From the NCBI GenBank assembly GCA_964466595.1, contig CAYXNR010000048.1:1-17424 (forward strand): a stretch of 17,424 bases of DNA. The letters run 5' to 3'. This document shows positions 1 to 7,313 of this stretch, in pieces; position 1 is the stretch's first letter; each line of letters starts with the position of its first letter. The position numbers and the translations under genes were made by a program. This DNA is from JABDGC01 sp964466595 (GTDB lineage: Bacteria > Pseudomonadota > Gammaproteobacteria > DSM-16500). The notes beneath the pieces are model-generated. The model saw only the letters and a program-made list of their open reading frames with translations. It ran no database searches and had not been told where the DNA came from.

Positions 1-32
1 GGCCGAATCAAGCGCGGCTGTTTGTCAACGAG

Positions 33-1316
33 TTATAGCGGTATTGTCCAAATAGCGCCCTTAGCATCAAAAGCTTCCTGCGATAATTTAATTCCCAAAG
101 ATGAGTGATGAGCTTCCATAAACAGGTTTAAGGATCGAAGGCGACCGGACTTTCCTGATTTCACCTCCAAAGGAACAATACAGTCATCCACTGCGATGAC
201 ATAATCGACTTCTGCCTGGCTCCCTCGCGCATCACGATGCCAATAAAAAAGCTTCGCACGATCATCACTAGGCTGGGTTGTTAAAAGTTGCTGTCCTACA
301 TATTGCTCCGTCAAGGCTCCGCGATTCACTTGGATTAAATCTTGCCTGAGCAGCAATTCCGGCGCAAGCTGTTGTGCTGCTTGAACCAAGCCAAGATCGA
401 TAAATAAAAGTTTATAATGTTTTTCAACCTGCGTCGCTGTTAAAGGGAGGCCTGTTGCAGAAGTATAATAAACAGGCATCAGCACATTGGCTTTAAAGAG
501 CAATTGAATTGCGGCTTTAATACCGCGACCGTCCAGGTCAGCATCAATATCTGTGTATTTAAAATGTTGGCTTACTAAAGTGGGGGCCTTTTCAAAAACG
601 CGCTCGCAATATTGTTGTTGCACACGACTGGCATATTTTCCAAAATCAGAGCGGTAGGTATTCAATAGAGCGGTTTGAATTTTTCGGCATTGCAATAAGT
701 CTTTCAGTTCCGAATAAAGCGCAAGCACCTGCGGCATACCGCCTGTGATAAAATATAAACGCAAAAGCTCGAGTAATTTCTCGTGAACTGAGTCTGGGAT
801 TTTGTCTTGAATGCTGAGCTTATTAATGAAATCCAAGAGGTGGTTTTCTTCCAAGGCCATTAGCATTTCAGTAAAGGTCAAGGGATATAAATATTGAAAC
901 TCCACACGACCGACTGGCATGCTAAAGTTATCCGCATTTAAGCTAAATTCTAAAAGCGATCCTGCCCCAATGACATGTAATTGAGGAAATTCTTCAAAAA
1001 AATAACGTAAGGCTTGAATGGCTTCTGGGCATTCTTGAATTTCGTCTAGAAATAAGAGGCTTTCGCCGGGAATCAAAGTTTGGTTTGACAGTAGTTCAAT
1101 TTCTTGAATGATTTGACTAACTTTGAAGGTTTTAAAACATTTTTTATATCTGGGTTCTTGCTCAAAATTAATGCTTGTTATGCTTTTGAAGTGAAGGCGG
1201 CCAAACTCATTGATTGCATAAGTCTTTCCCGTCTGCCTCGCTCCTCGAACTAAAAGCGGCATGCGACTGCGTTTGGTTTTCCATTCTGCAAGATTTTGAA
1301 TAATATGTCTTTTCAA
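33..1316 (-). CDS. AAA ATPase with C-terminal DUF4143 (ATP-binding protein of unknown role)
   Basis: A 427-residue cytosolic protein. Walker A is GARQTGKT at residues 25-32 and Walker B is LLFLDEIQ at 87-94 (D91, E92), followed by a sensor-like VIGAGSLLE near 115-123. The C-terminal part carries the DUF4143 pattern: E369, D371, E384 and K386 form a PD-(D/E)xK-like set (EVD...LEVK). Family members are widespread, often strain-variable ATPases without a settled function; a nuclease role is only suggested by the fold. The start is TTG, supported by an AGGG Shine-Dalgarno at 1323-1326, six bases upstream; no better ATG lies nearby. It sits 75 bases beyond the deformylase gene and has its own promoter candidate (1362-1390), so it is probably a separate accessory gene. 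No signal peptide or membrane segment is visible. The family call is firm, the function unknown. Confidence 0.88.
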   Translation of the reverse strand: MKRHIIQNLAEWKTKRSRMPLLVRGARQTGKTYAINEFGRLHFKSITSINFEQEPRYKKCFKTFKVSQIIQEIELLSNQTLIPGESLLFLDEIQECPEAIQALRYFFEEFPQLHVIGAGSLLEFSLNADNFSMPVGRVEFQYLYPLTFTEMLMALEENHLLDFINKLSIQDKIPDSVHEKLLELLRLYFITGGMPQVLALYSELKDLLQCRKIQTALLNTYRSDFGKYASRVQQQYCERVFEKAPTLVSQHFKYTDIDADLDGRGIKAAIQLLFKANVLMPVYYTSATGLPLTATQVEKHYKLLFIDLGLVQAAQQLAPELLLRQDLIQVNRGALTEQYVGQQLLTTQPSDDRAKLFYWHRDARGSQAEVDYVIAVDDCIVPLEVKSGKSGRLRSLNLFMEAHHSSLGIKLSQEAFDAKGAIWTIPL

Positions 1317-1321
1317 TTTTT

Positions 1322-1360
1322 ACCCTGTAAAATTTCATGTAAATGTAGAAAATACAGGGT
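1322..1360 (-). promoter_or_regulatory. Dyad (8-bp perfect arms) covering leader and RBS of the DUF4143 ATPase gene
   Basis: The arms ACCCTGTA (1322-1329) and TACAGGGT (1353-1360) are perfect inverted repeats separated by 23 bases. The arm nearer the gene contains the AGGG Shine-Dalgarno of the ATPase, and the other arm lies where transcription from the -10 at 1362-1367 should start. It could be a DNA operator overlapping the start site, or an RNA hairpin hiding the ribosome-binding site. Which one is not decidable from sequence. Confidence 0.45.
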
Positions 1361-1361
1361 T

Positions 1362-1390
1362 ATTTTATACATTGATTGATTAAATTGCAA
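1362..1390 (-). promoter_or_regulatory. Sigma-70-type promoter candidate for the DUF4143 ATPase gene
   Basis: On the minus strand TTGCAA (1385-1390, 4/6 to TTGACA) and TAAAAT (1362-1367, 5/6 to TATAAT) are exactly 17 bases apart. The predicted start site falls near 1355, inside the dyad at 1322-1360. The promoter abuts the 3' end of the deformylase gene, whose stop is at 1392-1394. Confidence 0.5.
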
Positions 1391-1391
1391 G

Positions 1392-2588
1392 TTAGTGCCG
1401 GATACCCGCTTTCGAGAGGACCAGTTGGTAAATGCCTTTAAGCGTATTAGAAGATAATTTAACAAGCACCTCATGTAATTCATTCTCCTCAAAAAATAGT
1501 TCCTTATTTTTATTTCGTTTAAAGATAACGATGGGAGATGAGAACGGGCTGATCACTTTATTTTGATCCGCATAAGGTAATATATCTTCAAGCACTCTTA
1601 AAAACGAAATCAATTGCTGAACAGATAGTTCTTCTATAATACGTTGGAGATATACTTTTCCATTTAAAATATGATCAACTTCATGTAACATTACCCTGGC
1701 ATCGCTTCCACTCAAGAGCTTTACATGTTGAACGCCAGAACTATCTTGATAACTAATGGTTAAACTTGATGGTCTCAGAACGAGCGCACGCAAGGTACCT
1801 TGCACGCTTAAACATCCCTCAGCAAAAAAATCAGTCTCTTTGCTTAATTCAACAATTTCCGGATTGATATAGATTTCCATTTTCGGAAATAAAGTCGAAG
1901 GATAACGCAAAATTGCTTTTGCTACATGCTCTGGATTTTGATAATCAACACCAGCCAAAATAACTTTCAATGGGTCTTTCAATTGCAAGCATTGATTAGC
2001 AGCAATACCAACGCCACCCGTTTTAAATAAAACCTTTTTTAGTATGCTTATCTGAGTGTTAATTTGGCTTTGGCCATGAATAGAAAAGTCCAATACCTGC
2101 GCTGCCTCTTTATGCAAAATAGGATCTCCTATTTGACGTATTTCTGGCTCTGAAGGGATAGTCAAACAATACTTTTTAAATAAAGAAGATAAATCATACT
2201 CATGTGTATACTTAAATTGATCATTTTTATCTTTTGTAAAAAAAGAAATCTTATGAAGAGTATTTCTATTTCCACTAACATAATAATGCGTCTTATATAA
2301 AACAGCATGAACAGCATCACTACGTTGAGCGATAATTTCAGGATATTCCCAACGTTCAATATTTCGTAGAAAGTCTTCTTCCGCAGCAAAATCATAATCA
2401 GCTTGAATCATCGTTGTAATTAGAAATTGCCTAGCAATATTTTTCTTGTTTTTGTCAAGGTCAGCAATAAATCTAAGGGCTGAAAAGCGCATTAAAAATA
2501 ATTCATTCAGGCTTAAGTTAGAATAACTGGCATGAATTATTTTATCCCAATACAAATCCAAGACGCCGATATTTCTAGCAGAATTCAT
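1392..2588 (-). CDS. Peptide deformylase-family metallohydrolase with long N-terminal extension
   Basis: A 398-residue protein whose residues about 150-325 are a peptide deformylase domain, with all three family motifs intact: GVGIAANQ (192-199), EGCLS (257-261, metal-binding Cys) and HEVDH (302-306, two metal-binding His and catalytic Glu). Ordinary deformylases have about 170 residues and remove the formyl group from nascent N-terminal methionine. Here about 150 residues of unrecognised sequence precede the domain and about 70 follow it. I choose the ATG at 2588, because GGGGG (2597-2601) lies 8 bases upstream; a TTG five codons earlier is in frame but has no proper RBS. The gene looks more AT-rich than its neighbours, especially its first half, which hints at a separate origin. 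It follows the methyltransferase gene by 42 bases without a clear terminator, so read-through from the sugar operon is possible. Substrate is unknown; it is more likely an accessory deformylase than the housekeeping one. Confidence 0.85.
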   Translation of the reverse strand: MNSARNIGVLDLYWDKIIHASYSNLSLNELFLMRFSALRFIADLDKNKKNIARQFLITTMIQADYDFAAEEDFLRNIERWEYPEIIAQRSDAVHAVLYKTHYYVSGNRNTLHKISFFTKDKNDQFKYTHEYDLSSLFKKYCLTIPSEPEIRQIGDPILHKEAAQVLDFSIHGQSQINTQISILKKVLFKTGGVGIAANQCLQLKDPLKVILAGVDYQNPEHVAKAILRYPSTLFPKMEIYINPEIVELSKETDFFAEGCLSVQGTLRALVLRPSSLTISYQDSSGVQHVKLLSGSDARVMLHEVDHILNGKVYLQRIIEELSVQQLISFLRVLEDILPYADQNKVISPFSSPIVIFKRNKNKELFFEENELHEVLVKLSSNTLKGIYQLVLSKAGIRH

Positions 2589-2596
2589 TACAAATA

Positions 2597-2601
2597 CCCC
2601 C
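2597..2601 (-). promoter_or_regulatory. RBS deciding the deformylase start
   Basis: GGGGG on the minus strand lies 8 bases before the ATG at 2588. It overlaps the alternative TTG at 2603, so it cannot serve that codon; this favours the shorter 398-residue protein. Confidence 0.5.
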
Positions 2602-2630
2602 AAAGAAGCAAACGATGAGGAGAAGCAACC

Positions 2631-3302
2631 TCACTCAAAATAAATAAACGAATGATCGCCCGTATAACCAGTCAATTTAAACCACCAATCCCATTCTTCC
2701 GGTGTGCAAAAAGACTCACAAGTCACCTGCCAATAGAGTAAATTAGCTTTTTCTTCTTCATTGCGATAAGACTCCACACAAAGATATTTATTCTTCTTGC
2801 TGACGCGTTCGAATTCTCTTAAAGCTTTATCGAGGTCATAGTTATGGAGATTATGTAAGGTAGTAATGGAAATGACTAAATCAAAGTAATGATCGGGATA
2901 AGGTAAAGCAGTTGCATTGCCTACTTTTAGTTTATCTTTGATTTCTTCTTTAGAATTCGCAATAGCATATTCAGAGATATCTATCCCATGCAGCTCAAGA
3001 CCAGGCAGCACTTTGGTGAAATCATACAATAAAAAACCTTTCCCGCAGCCAACATCTAAAATCTTAGCTCCTGGTTTAAGCTGATAATGCTCAACCAAGG
3101 CTCGTGCTACTTTTTCCCATCGGCCTTCCATATAACGATAGCCGCCATAGCAGATACGCCGATCACCATCCCAATAATCGTAGCCCCACTGTTTGGCTAA
3201 AGCAGCGGCTTTGGCTTTGGGGTATTCAGCTTGATTGACACGAGCAAGGTAGTCGCGTTGGGTGCTTTTGTGAAGTACGGACATAAAATCAATATAGGCC
3301 AT
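2631..3302 (-). CDS. Class I SAM-dependent methyltransferase, small-molecule or sugar type
   Basis: A 223-residue cytosolic protein with a Rossmann-type methyltransferase core. Motif I is ILDVGCGKG near residues 80-88, an acidic residue in HGIDIS near 104-109 would bind the SAM ribose, and the motif IV region is FDLVISITTLHNL. The N-terminal 75 residues (rich in Tyr, Trp and Arg) look substrate-specific. No zinc-binding or target-specific domain is visible, so the sugar C-3 methyltransferase (TylC3-like) type is unlikely; O- or N-methylation of a sugar or its phosphate is a guess from context. ATG start; a TAGGA-like RBS lies about 11 bases upstream. It is the last obvious gene of the sugar operon, 11 bases after the phosphotransferase stop. 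The fold is sure, the substrate unknown. Confidence 0.85.
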   Translation of the reverse strand: MAYIDFMSVLHKSTQRDYLARVNQAEYPKAKAAALAKQWGYDYWDGDRRICYGGYRYMEGRWEKVARALVEHYQLKPGAKILDVGCGKGFLLYDFTKVLPGLELHGIDISEYAIANSKEEIKDKLKVGNATALPYPDHYFDLVISITTLHNLHNYDLDKALREFERVSKKNKYLCVESYRNEEEKANLLYWQVTCESFCTPEEWDWWFKLTGYTGDHSFIYFE

Positions 3303-3313
3303 GTAAGTAAATC

Positions 3314-4333
3314 CTAAGTATGAGTGAGATTTAAAATTTGTTTGGCTTTCTTGAGTTGATTTTGTTTCAGCTCAACGGTATTTAATCCGGGATTGGCAAA
3401 TTGACGTCTTGCTAAATGCACAGGAATATAGACATTTAAAGCAATACAGCACCATTTCACCCGGCAAAGCGCTTGCAACAATTTAGCACGCTGTATTAAA
3501 GAAGCAAGCTGCGGAAAAGGAATAAAGACTTCACCTAAAAATAATTCATGATATTGAGAAGGTATGGGGATAGCTAATTGTAGAAAAAAATCACCCACCA
3601 TTTTAGCAGGGTCATCCCAACCCGCATATTCAAAATCTAAAAAGCAAACACGACCATCAGTCATTTTTAAGGCATTGTGAAAACCAAAATCTGAAGGTGA
3701 AATACAGCGCTCTGACAGTGGCAAAGGGGTTTGCAAATCGAGGCCTTGTTCTTCTGCCTGCTGTTTTATTTTTGCTAGTAAAATTTGCCAATGAGCTTGG
3801 AGTGCTTGAATAAAGCACTTTGCTTCTTGTTCTTTTTCATCAAGGGCTTGCTGTAATTTATCGATACGCAGACTCACATTGTTTATGTGGTCTTGGATGC
3901 TAAATCCAGCCTCGGAAGCCGAGGGCAAATTCATAGCTTCTTGTTTCATAGCAAGATGGTTGAGTGCACAAAAAAATGCAGCAGCCTCTCTAATCTCCTG
4001 CTTGCCAACATCAGCGCTTGTAAAAGCTCGTCCCTCAACATACTCATAAAGCGCTAAACCATTTTCTTCATCTTGCCCATAAGAACAAGGCACAAAGCGG
4101 GGAGCAGCTTTCTTGGCATAGGAAAGAAAAGCAAATTCTGCTTTCAGCCTATCTCGTTCATCACCCTGTTGCCGGAAATATTGTTTCACAAAAAATCGGC
4201 CTTCCCGTGTTTCTAATAAATAACCGCGATTGTTAGCTCCATTCATGCAATGTTTAAGAGAGAGCACTTCGGTTGTAATTTGCGATTTCTCAAGTAAAAG
4301 TGAAATTTGTTTTTTGAAGTCAGGCTGTATCAT
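3314..4333 (-). CDS. Aminoglycoside phosphotransferase (APH)/choline kinase-family phosphotransferase
   Basis: A 339-residue kinase-like protein. Residues 36-52 (GYLLETREGRFFVKQYF) hold the probable ATP lysine K50. The catalytic loop SPSDFGFHN (212-220) gives D215 and N220, and FLDFEYAGWDDP (231-242) gives the Mg-binding D233. The usual HxDxxxxN loop starts with His; here that place is Pro213, so the loop is atypical. A helix-rich insertion (about 150-200) lies before the loop. The family phosphorylates small alcohols, amino sugars or sugars at C-1 (AmgK type). In this operon, next to a HAD phosphatase and an HddC-like nucleotidyltransferase, a sugar kinase role is plausible; antibiotic resistance is not suggested by the context. 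The start overlaps the HAD stop as ATGA (4330-4333), implying translational coupling. Confidence 0.82.
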   Translation of the reverse strand: MIQPDFKKQISLLLEKSQITTEVLSLKHCMNGANNRGYLLETREGRFFVKQYFRQQGDERDRLKAEFAFLSYAKKAAPRFVPCSYGQDEENGLALYEYVEGRAFTSADVGKQEIREAAAFFCALNHLAMKQEAMNLPSASEAGFSIQDHINNVSLRIDKLQQALDEKEQEAKCFIQALQAHWQILLAKIKQQAEEQGLDLQTPLPLSERCISPSDFGFHNALKMTDGRVCFLDFEYAGWDDPAKMVGDFFLQLAIPIPSQYHELFLGEVFIPFPQLASLIQRAKLLQALCRVKWCCIALNVYIPVHLARRQFANPGLNTVELKQNQLKKAKQILNLTHT

Positions 4334-4935
4334 ATTAAATAACTTTCAAAGCTCGACCAGGATGAAAAGATTTGTGTGTTTGGCAAATTTGCAGAGCGAT
4401 GGTGTTGCTCAGGATCAAATAGAAAACGCCGGGTTTTGTTTGGAAAATGCGAAGCCAACAAAATTTCAGGTAGATCATCAATAAAAATATCACAATCAAA
4501 ATTTACAATACGAGCCAATTTATCTTCTTTAGTCAGCTCAAAAAAGACTTGGCTTTCAGGAAAAAGAGGACCGTTTTCATCGCGTAAATGTTCTTCTATC
4601 CATCCTCTTGCCGCAGCATGCAAATCATATTGTTTGCCGAGATAGGGGTGTTTCGTTTTATGACTGACGATAGCCAAGGTATGTCCCGCTTCTTTCAAAC
4701 GCTTAAGCACTTCTAAAACTGTCGGATAGGCTTGCGCTTCCTGCATGCGGGCTCCATAAACATAGCCCTGCATTTCCGTCCAAATTGCTTCATGACCGAC
4801 TCTTCGTAGATAATCACGCACAGCAAGTTTATTAACCGGAACGCTAGGCTCGATCACTTGCTGCTCGATGGCCACTTTATGAAAAAGCGTATCATAACTA
4901 ACGATCGTGTTATCAAAGTCAAAACCTAGGCGCAT
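4330..4935 (-). CDS. HAD-superfamily phosphatase
   Basis: A 201-residue HAD hydrolase. Motif I is DFDNT at residues 6-10 with nucleophile D6 and acid/base D8, motif II is Ser91 in AIVSHK, K136 or K139 may be motif III, and motif IV is FIDDLPE with D153/D154. Residues about 12-70 form a small helical cap. In the heptose pathway the 7-phosphate is removed by GmhB, also a HAD protein, but GmhB has a zinc-binding cysteine cluster and a DRDGT nucleophile motif, neither of which is seen here. The enzyme may replace GmhB on a heptose bisphosphate, or act on another sugar phosphate; this is inference from context. The gene overlaps the transketolase C gene by 10 bases at its start and the phosphotransferase gene by 4 at its end. 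No signal peptide. Confidence 0.85.
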   Translation of the reverse strand: MRLGFDFDNTIVSYDTLFHKVAIEQQVIEPSVPVNKLAVRDYLRRVGHEAIWTEMQGYVYGARMQEAQAYPTVLEVLKRLKEAGHTLAIVSHKTKHPYLGKQYDLHAAARGWIEEHLRDENGPLFPESQVFFELTKEDKLARIVNFDCDIFIDDLPEILLASHFPNKTRRFLFDPEQHHRSANLPNTQIFSSWSSFESYLI

Positions 4936-5861
4936 AATAAGGCCTTTTCCATACGCGAACTCACTCGCTCAGCAATATTAGCTGCCACTAAACCGAATTT
5001 TTCGCGAGCAAATTCTTGCGTGCCAATTTGATGCAAGAATTCATCAGGCGTACCAATATGCAACTGTGGTATGAGAATATTTTCTCTAGCACAATATTCA
5101 GCGACAGCGCCGCCTAGACCGCCAATTAAGCCATGCTCTTCGATGGTGACTAAAAGTTTAAATCGTTTGGCAGCAGCTTGAATATAAGCTTCATCGAGTG
5201 GTTTAATCGAATGCATACTGATTACCTCAGCTGAAATACCCTGCTCTTTTAATAATTCTGCTGCTTTCAGCGTTTCAGGCATCAGTGTACCTGCGCTTAA
5301 CAAAGTAAGATCCCTCCCCTCGGAAACTACAACACTCTTGCCTAATTCTAGGGGGAATTCTTGCTTATGTATATTCGGTTCGCCTTTTTTTCCAATGCGG
5401 ATATAAACCGGTTTATTTTGCTTTAAAGCCGCACGCACAATTAAACGAAGTTCCATAGAGTCACAGGGCGCTGTGACACAGATCCCTGGCAGGGTTCTTA
5501 AAATAGCCAGATCTTCTAATGAATGGTGGGTGGGACCAAGCTCCGTATAAGATAAGCCGGATCCAGTACCCACAATAATGACCGGCGCATGGTGATAACA
5601 AACATCTACCCGGATTTGTTCAAAGCAACGGGTGGTTGTAAAAGGAGTAATGGTATAAATAATCGGCCGCAAACCGGAAAGCGCCATGCCAGCGGCAACG
5701 CCCATCATATTCGCTTCTGCAATTCCACAATTTAAGAAACGACGCTGATCGACTTTTTTGCAATTATCAAATAATTTATTACCAATATCACCAGATAATA
5801 AAACGACACGTTCATCTGAACGAACTAACTGGGTTACTTCATCTGCAAAAGCATTTCTCAT
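4926..5861 (-). CDS. Transketolase, C-terminal subunit (split transketolase)
   Basis: A 311-residue protein matching the pyrimidine-binding and C-terminal domains of transketolase and 1-deoxyxylulose-5-phosphate synthase. The conserved glutamate that activates thiamine diphosphate is E49 in NCGIAEAN, followed by the GMALSGLRPI and ITPFTTTR segments (57-78). The C-terminal domain begins near residue 185 with the VVSEGRDLTLLSAG region. It should pair with the product of the next gene upstream to form a working enzyme that moves a two-carbon unit between sugar phosphates, for example making or using sedoheptulose 7-phosphate. Its ATG overlaps the stop of the N-terminal subunit as ATGA (5858-5861), which suits stoichiometric synthesis of the two subunits. 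A housekeeping full-length transketolase would normally be elsewhere in the genome. Confidence 0.9.
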   Translation of the reverse strand: MRNAFADEVTQLVRSDERVVLLSGDIGNKLFDNCKKVDQRRFLNCGIAEANMMGVAAGMALSGLRPIIYTITPFTTTRCFEQIRVDVCYHHAPVIIVGTGSGLSYTELGPTHHSLEDLAILRTLPGICVTAPCDSMELRLIVRAALKQNKPVYIRIGKKGEPNIHKQEFPLELGKSVVVSEGRDLTLLSAGTLMPETLKAAELLKEQGISAEVISMHSIKPLDEAYIQAAAKRFKLLVTIEEHGLIGGLGGAVAEYCARENILIPQLHIGTPDEFLHQIGTQEFAREKFGLVAANIAERVSSRMEKALLCA

Positions 5862-6685
5862 GCTGCCTCCACTTCAGACATCAGTTCCGCACGCGCTGCT
5901 GCCAGCTCATCTATAGAGGGTATACGGTAATGCCAGTTATTATTGTCTTCCATGAAAGAAACTCCCTTACCTTTAACTGTATGCGCGATAATAGCGGTGG
6001 GTTTACTATTTTCTGCTGGAAAATGTTTGAGTGTTTCTAAAAGACTGGGCATATGGTTTCCATCTGTTTCATAGGCATTCCAGCCAAAGGCCTGCCATTT
6101 ATCCCTTAAAGGATCAATGGCCATCACTTCACGGCTTCTGTCTGTCGCCTGCCATTTATTAAAATCGACAATAATGCAAAGATTACTGACTTTCTGCGCA
6201 GCCGCTAATAAGGCTGCCTCCCAGATTGAACCCTCATTGCATTCGCCATCACCGAGCACGACGAATACACGGTAATTTCTCCGATGAATGCGCGCCGCAA
6301 GGGCCATGCCTAAACCAAGGGGAAGTCCATGCCCTAAAGAACCGGTTGCAGCCTCAATACCCGGTAATTGGTAGGGAGCAGGAGGATGTTCTGCAAAGAT
6401 GCCGCCGTCTTCACCATAATGATCCAGTAAATTTTCGGCATAAAATCCTCGCAAGGCTAAAACTTGAAACAGGGCCGGTGCGCCATGACCCTTACTTAAA
6501 ATGAAACGATCACGCTCTACCGCTTGCGGCTGCTCCGGGTCAATATGCAAGACTGAAAAATAAAGCGCCGTTAAAATATCGACACAGGATAGACAGGAGC
6601 CAAGGTGAGGAACACCTGCTCGATGAGAGGTTTCTATAATGCGCAGCCTGAGGATGCGAGCTAGCTGTTCAAGTTTCTCAAGCAT
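5858..6685 (-). CDS. Transketolase, N-terminal thiamine-diphosphate-binding subunit
   Basis: A 275-residue protein equivalent to the first domain of transketolase. The thiamine diphosphate/Mg motif runs from GDG (145-147) to N176; SKGHG (64-68) and TGSLGHG (114-120) supply the conserved active-site histidines H67 and H119. Together with the partner gene the pair has about 586 residues, a little shorter than single-chain transketolase (about 660). I choose the ATG at 6685 because AGGAG sits 7 bases upstream; an in-frame ATG nine codons earlier (6712) has no comparable RBS and adds a Lys/Arg-rich leader. The start overlaps the isomerase stop by 8 bases. Context suggests it supplies or processes a seven-carbon or branched ketose phosphate dedicated to glycan synthesis; the donor and acceptor cannot be read from sequence. 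Confidence 0.9.
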   Translation of the reverse strand: MLEKLEQLARILRLRIIETSHRAGVPHLGSCLSCVDILTALYFSVLHIDPEQPQAVERDRFILSKGHGAPALFQVLALRGFYAENLLDHYGEDGGIFAEHPPAPYQLPGIEAATGSLGHGLPLGLGMALAARIHRRNYRVFVVLGDGECNEGSIWEAALLAAAQKVSNLCIIVDFNKWQATDRSREVMAIDPLRDKWQAFGWNAYETDGNHMPSLLETLKHFPAENSKPTAIIAHTVKGKGVSFMEDNNNWHYRIPSIDELAAARAELMSEVEAA

Positions 6686-7304
6686 AGAGACTCTCCTCTT
6701 TTTCTTCCACATCTATGGAAGGACGATTAGTATACAACCACTGCATCAACATATGCCCTACAATTAATTGCAGGTCTTCCGCAATTTGCATATCATCCAC
6801 TGGAAAATAAATGGCAACATCAGCTAAATCTTTACTGCGTCCCCCAGAATAGCCTAGAATGGCATAAGATTTGACCTGCATAGCTTTCGCTTGCTGCAAA
6901 ACCGCAAGAATATTCGGCGAATTACCGCTGCCGGATAAGACAAGCAATAAATCTTCTGGCTCCGCCTGCACCGCCAATTGCTCCGAATAAATACGATCAT
7001 AGCCCACATCATTCGCAAGGCAAGTTAAAATCGCAGGATTCGCCGAAAGCGCCTGAACCCGCAAGCCTCCACCCAAACTTTTCGCAACCCCATAAATAAA
7101 ATCATTTGCCAAATGAATCGCATTACCCGCACTACCGCCATTACCACAAATAAACACCTGCCTTTTGTTCAGCCAGCAATGATGCAAATCTTCCGCTAAT
7201 TGTTCGACCGGCGACCAGTCCGCCTCCGCTAATACGGCCTGCAGACGACTCGCGTAGTCGGAAAAAAATTGTTTCAGTGAAGCAACTGCTTTTAATGATT
7301 TCAT
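6678..7304 (-). CDS. GmhA-like SIS-domain sugar-phosphate isomerase, divergent paralogue
   Basis: A 208-residue SIS-domain protein of the phosphoheptose isomerase group. The phosphate-binding segments are CGNGGSAGNAIHLAND (53-68) and LSGSGNSPN (123-131), and H184 in IVGHML corresponds to the catalytic His180 of E. coli GmhA. The place of E. coli Glu65 is Asp68 here, and the TTDTSALTAIAND segment of true GmhA reads SANPAILTCLANDV. It therefore probably isomerises a ketose phosphate to an aldose phosphate, but perhaps not sedoheptulose 7-phosphate. The C-terminus has an acidic tail (EEKEES). AAGGA lies 6 bases before the ATG. It is preceded 9 bases earlier by the epimerase and overlaps the split transketolase, so it likely handles the transketolase product. 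A canonical gmhA is present at 10572-11195. Confidence 0.85.
   Translation of the reverse strand: MKSLKAVASLKQFFSDYASRLQAVLAEADWSPVEQLAEDLHHCWLNKRQVFICGNGGSAGNAIHLANDFIYGVAKSLGGGLRVQALSANPAILTCLANDVGYDRIYSEQLAVQAEPEDLLLVLSGSGNSPNILAVLQQAKAMQVKSYAILGYSGGRSKDLADVAIYFPVDDMQIAEDLQLIVGHMLMQWLYTNRPSIDVEEKEESLYA
6693..6697 (-). promoter_or_regulatory. RBS deciding the transketolase N-subunit start
   Basis: AGGAG on the minus strand, 7 bases before the ATG at 6685. It lies within the 3' end of the GmhA-like gene and favours the 275-residue form over the upstream ATG at 6712. Confidence 0.7.
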
Positions 7305-7313
7305 ATGAGATCC

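Noticed and set aside
2618..2635. TGAGG/CCTCA hairpin between the methyltransferase and deformylase genes
   Set aside because: Five pairs with an 8-base loop and no U-run; too weak for a terminator.
2631..3302. Methyltransferase as a sugar C-3-methyltransferase for a virenose-like branched sugar
   Set aside because: Such enzymes are about 400 residues with a zinc-binding N-terminal and an extra C-terminal domain; this 223-residue protein has only the Rossmann core.
3314..4333. APH-family gene as an aminoglycoside resistance determinant
   Set aside because: Operon context and the atypical catalytic loop point to sugar or small-metabolite phosphorylation; no mobile-element context surrounds it.
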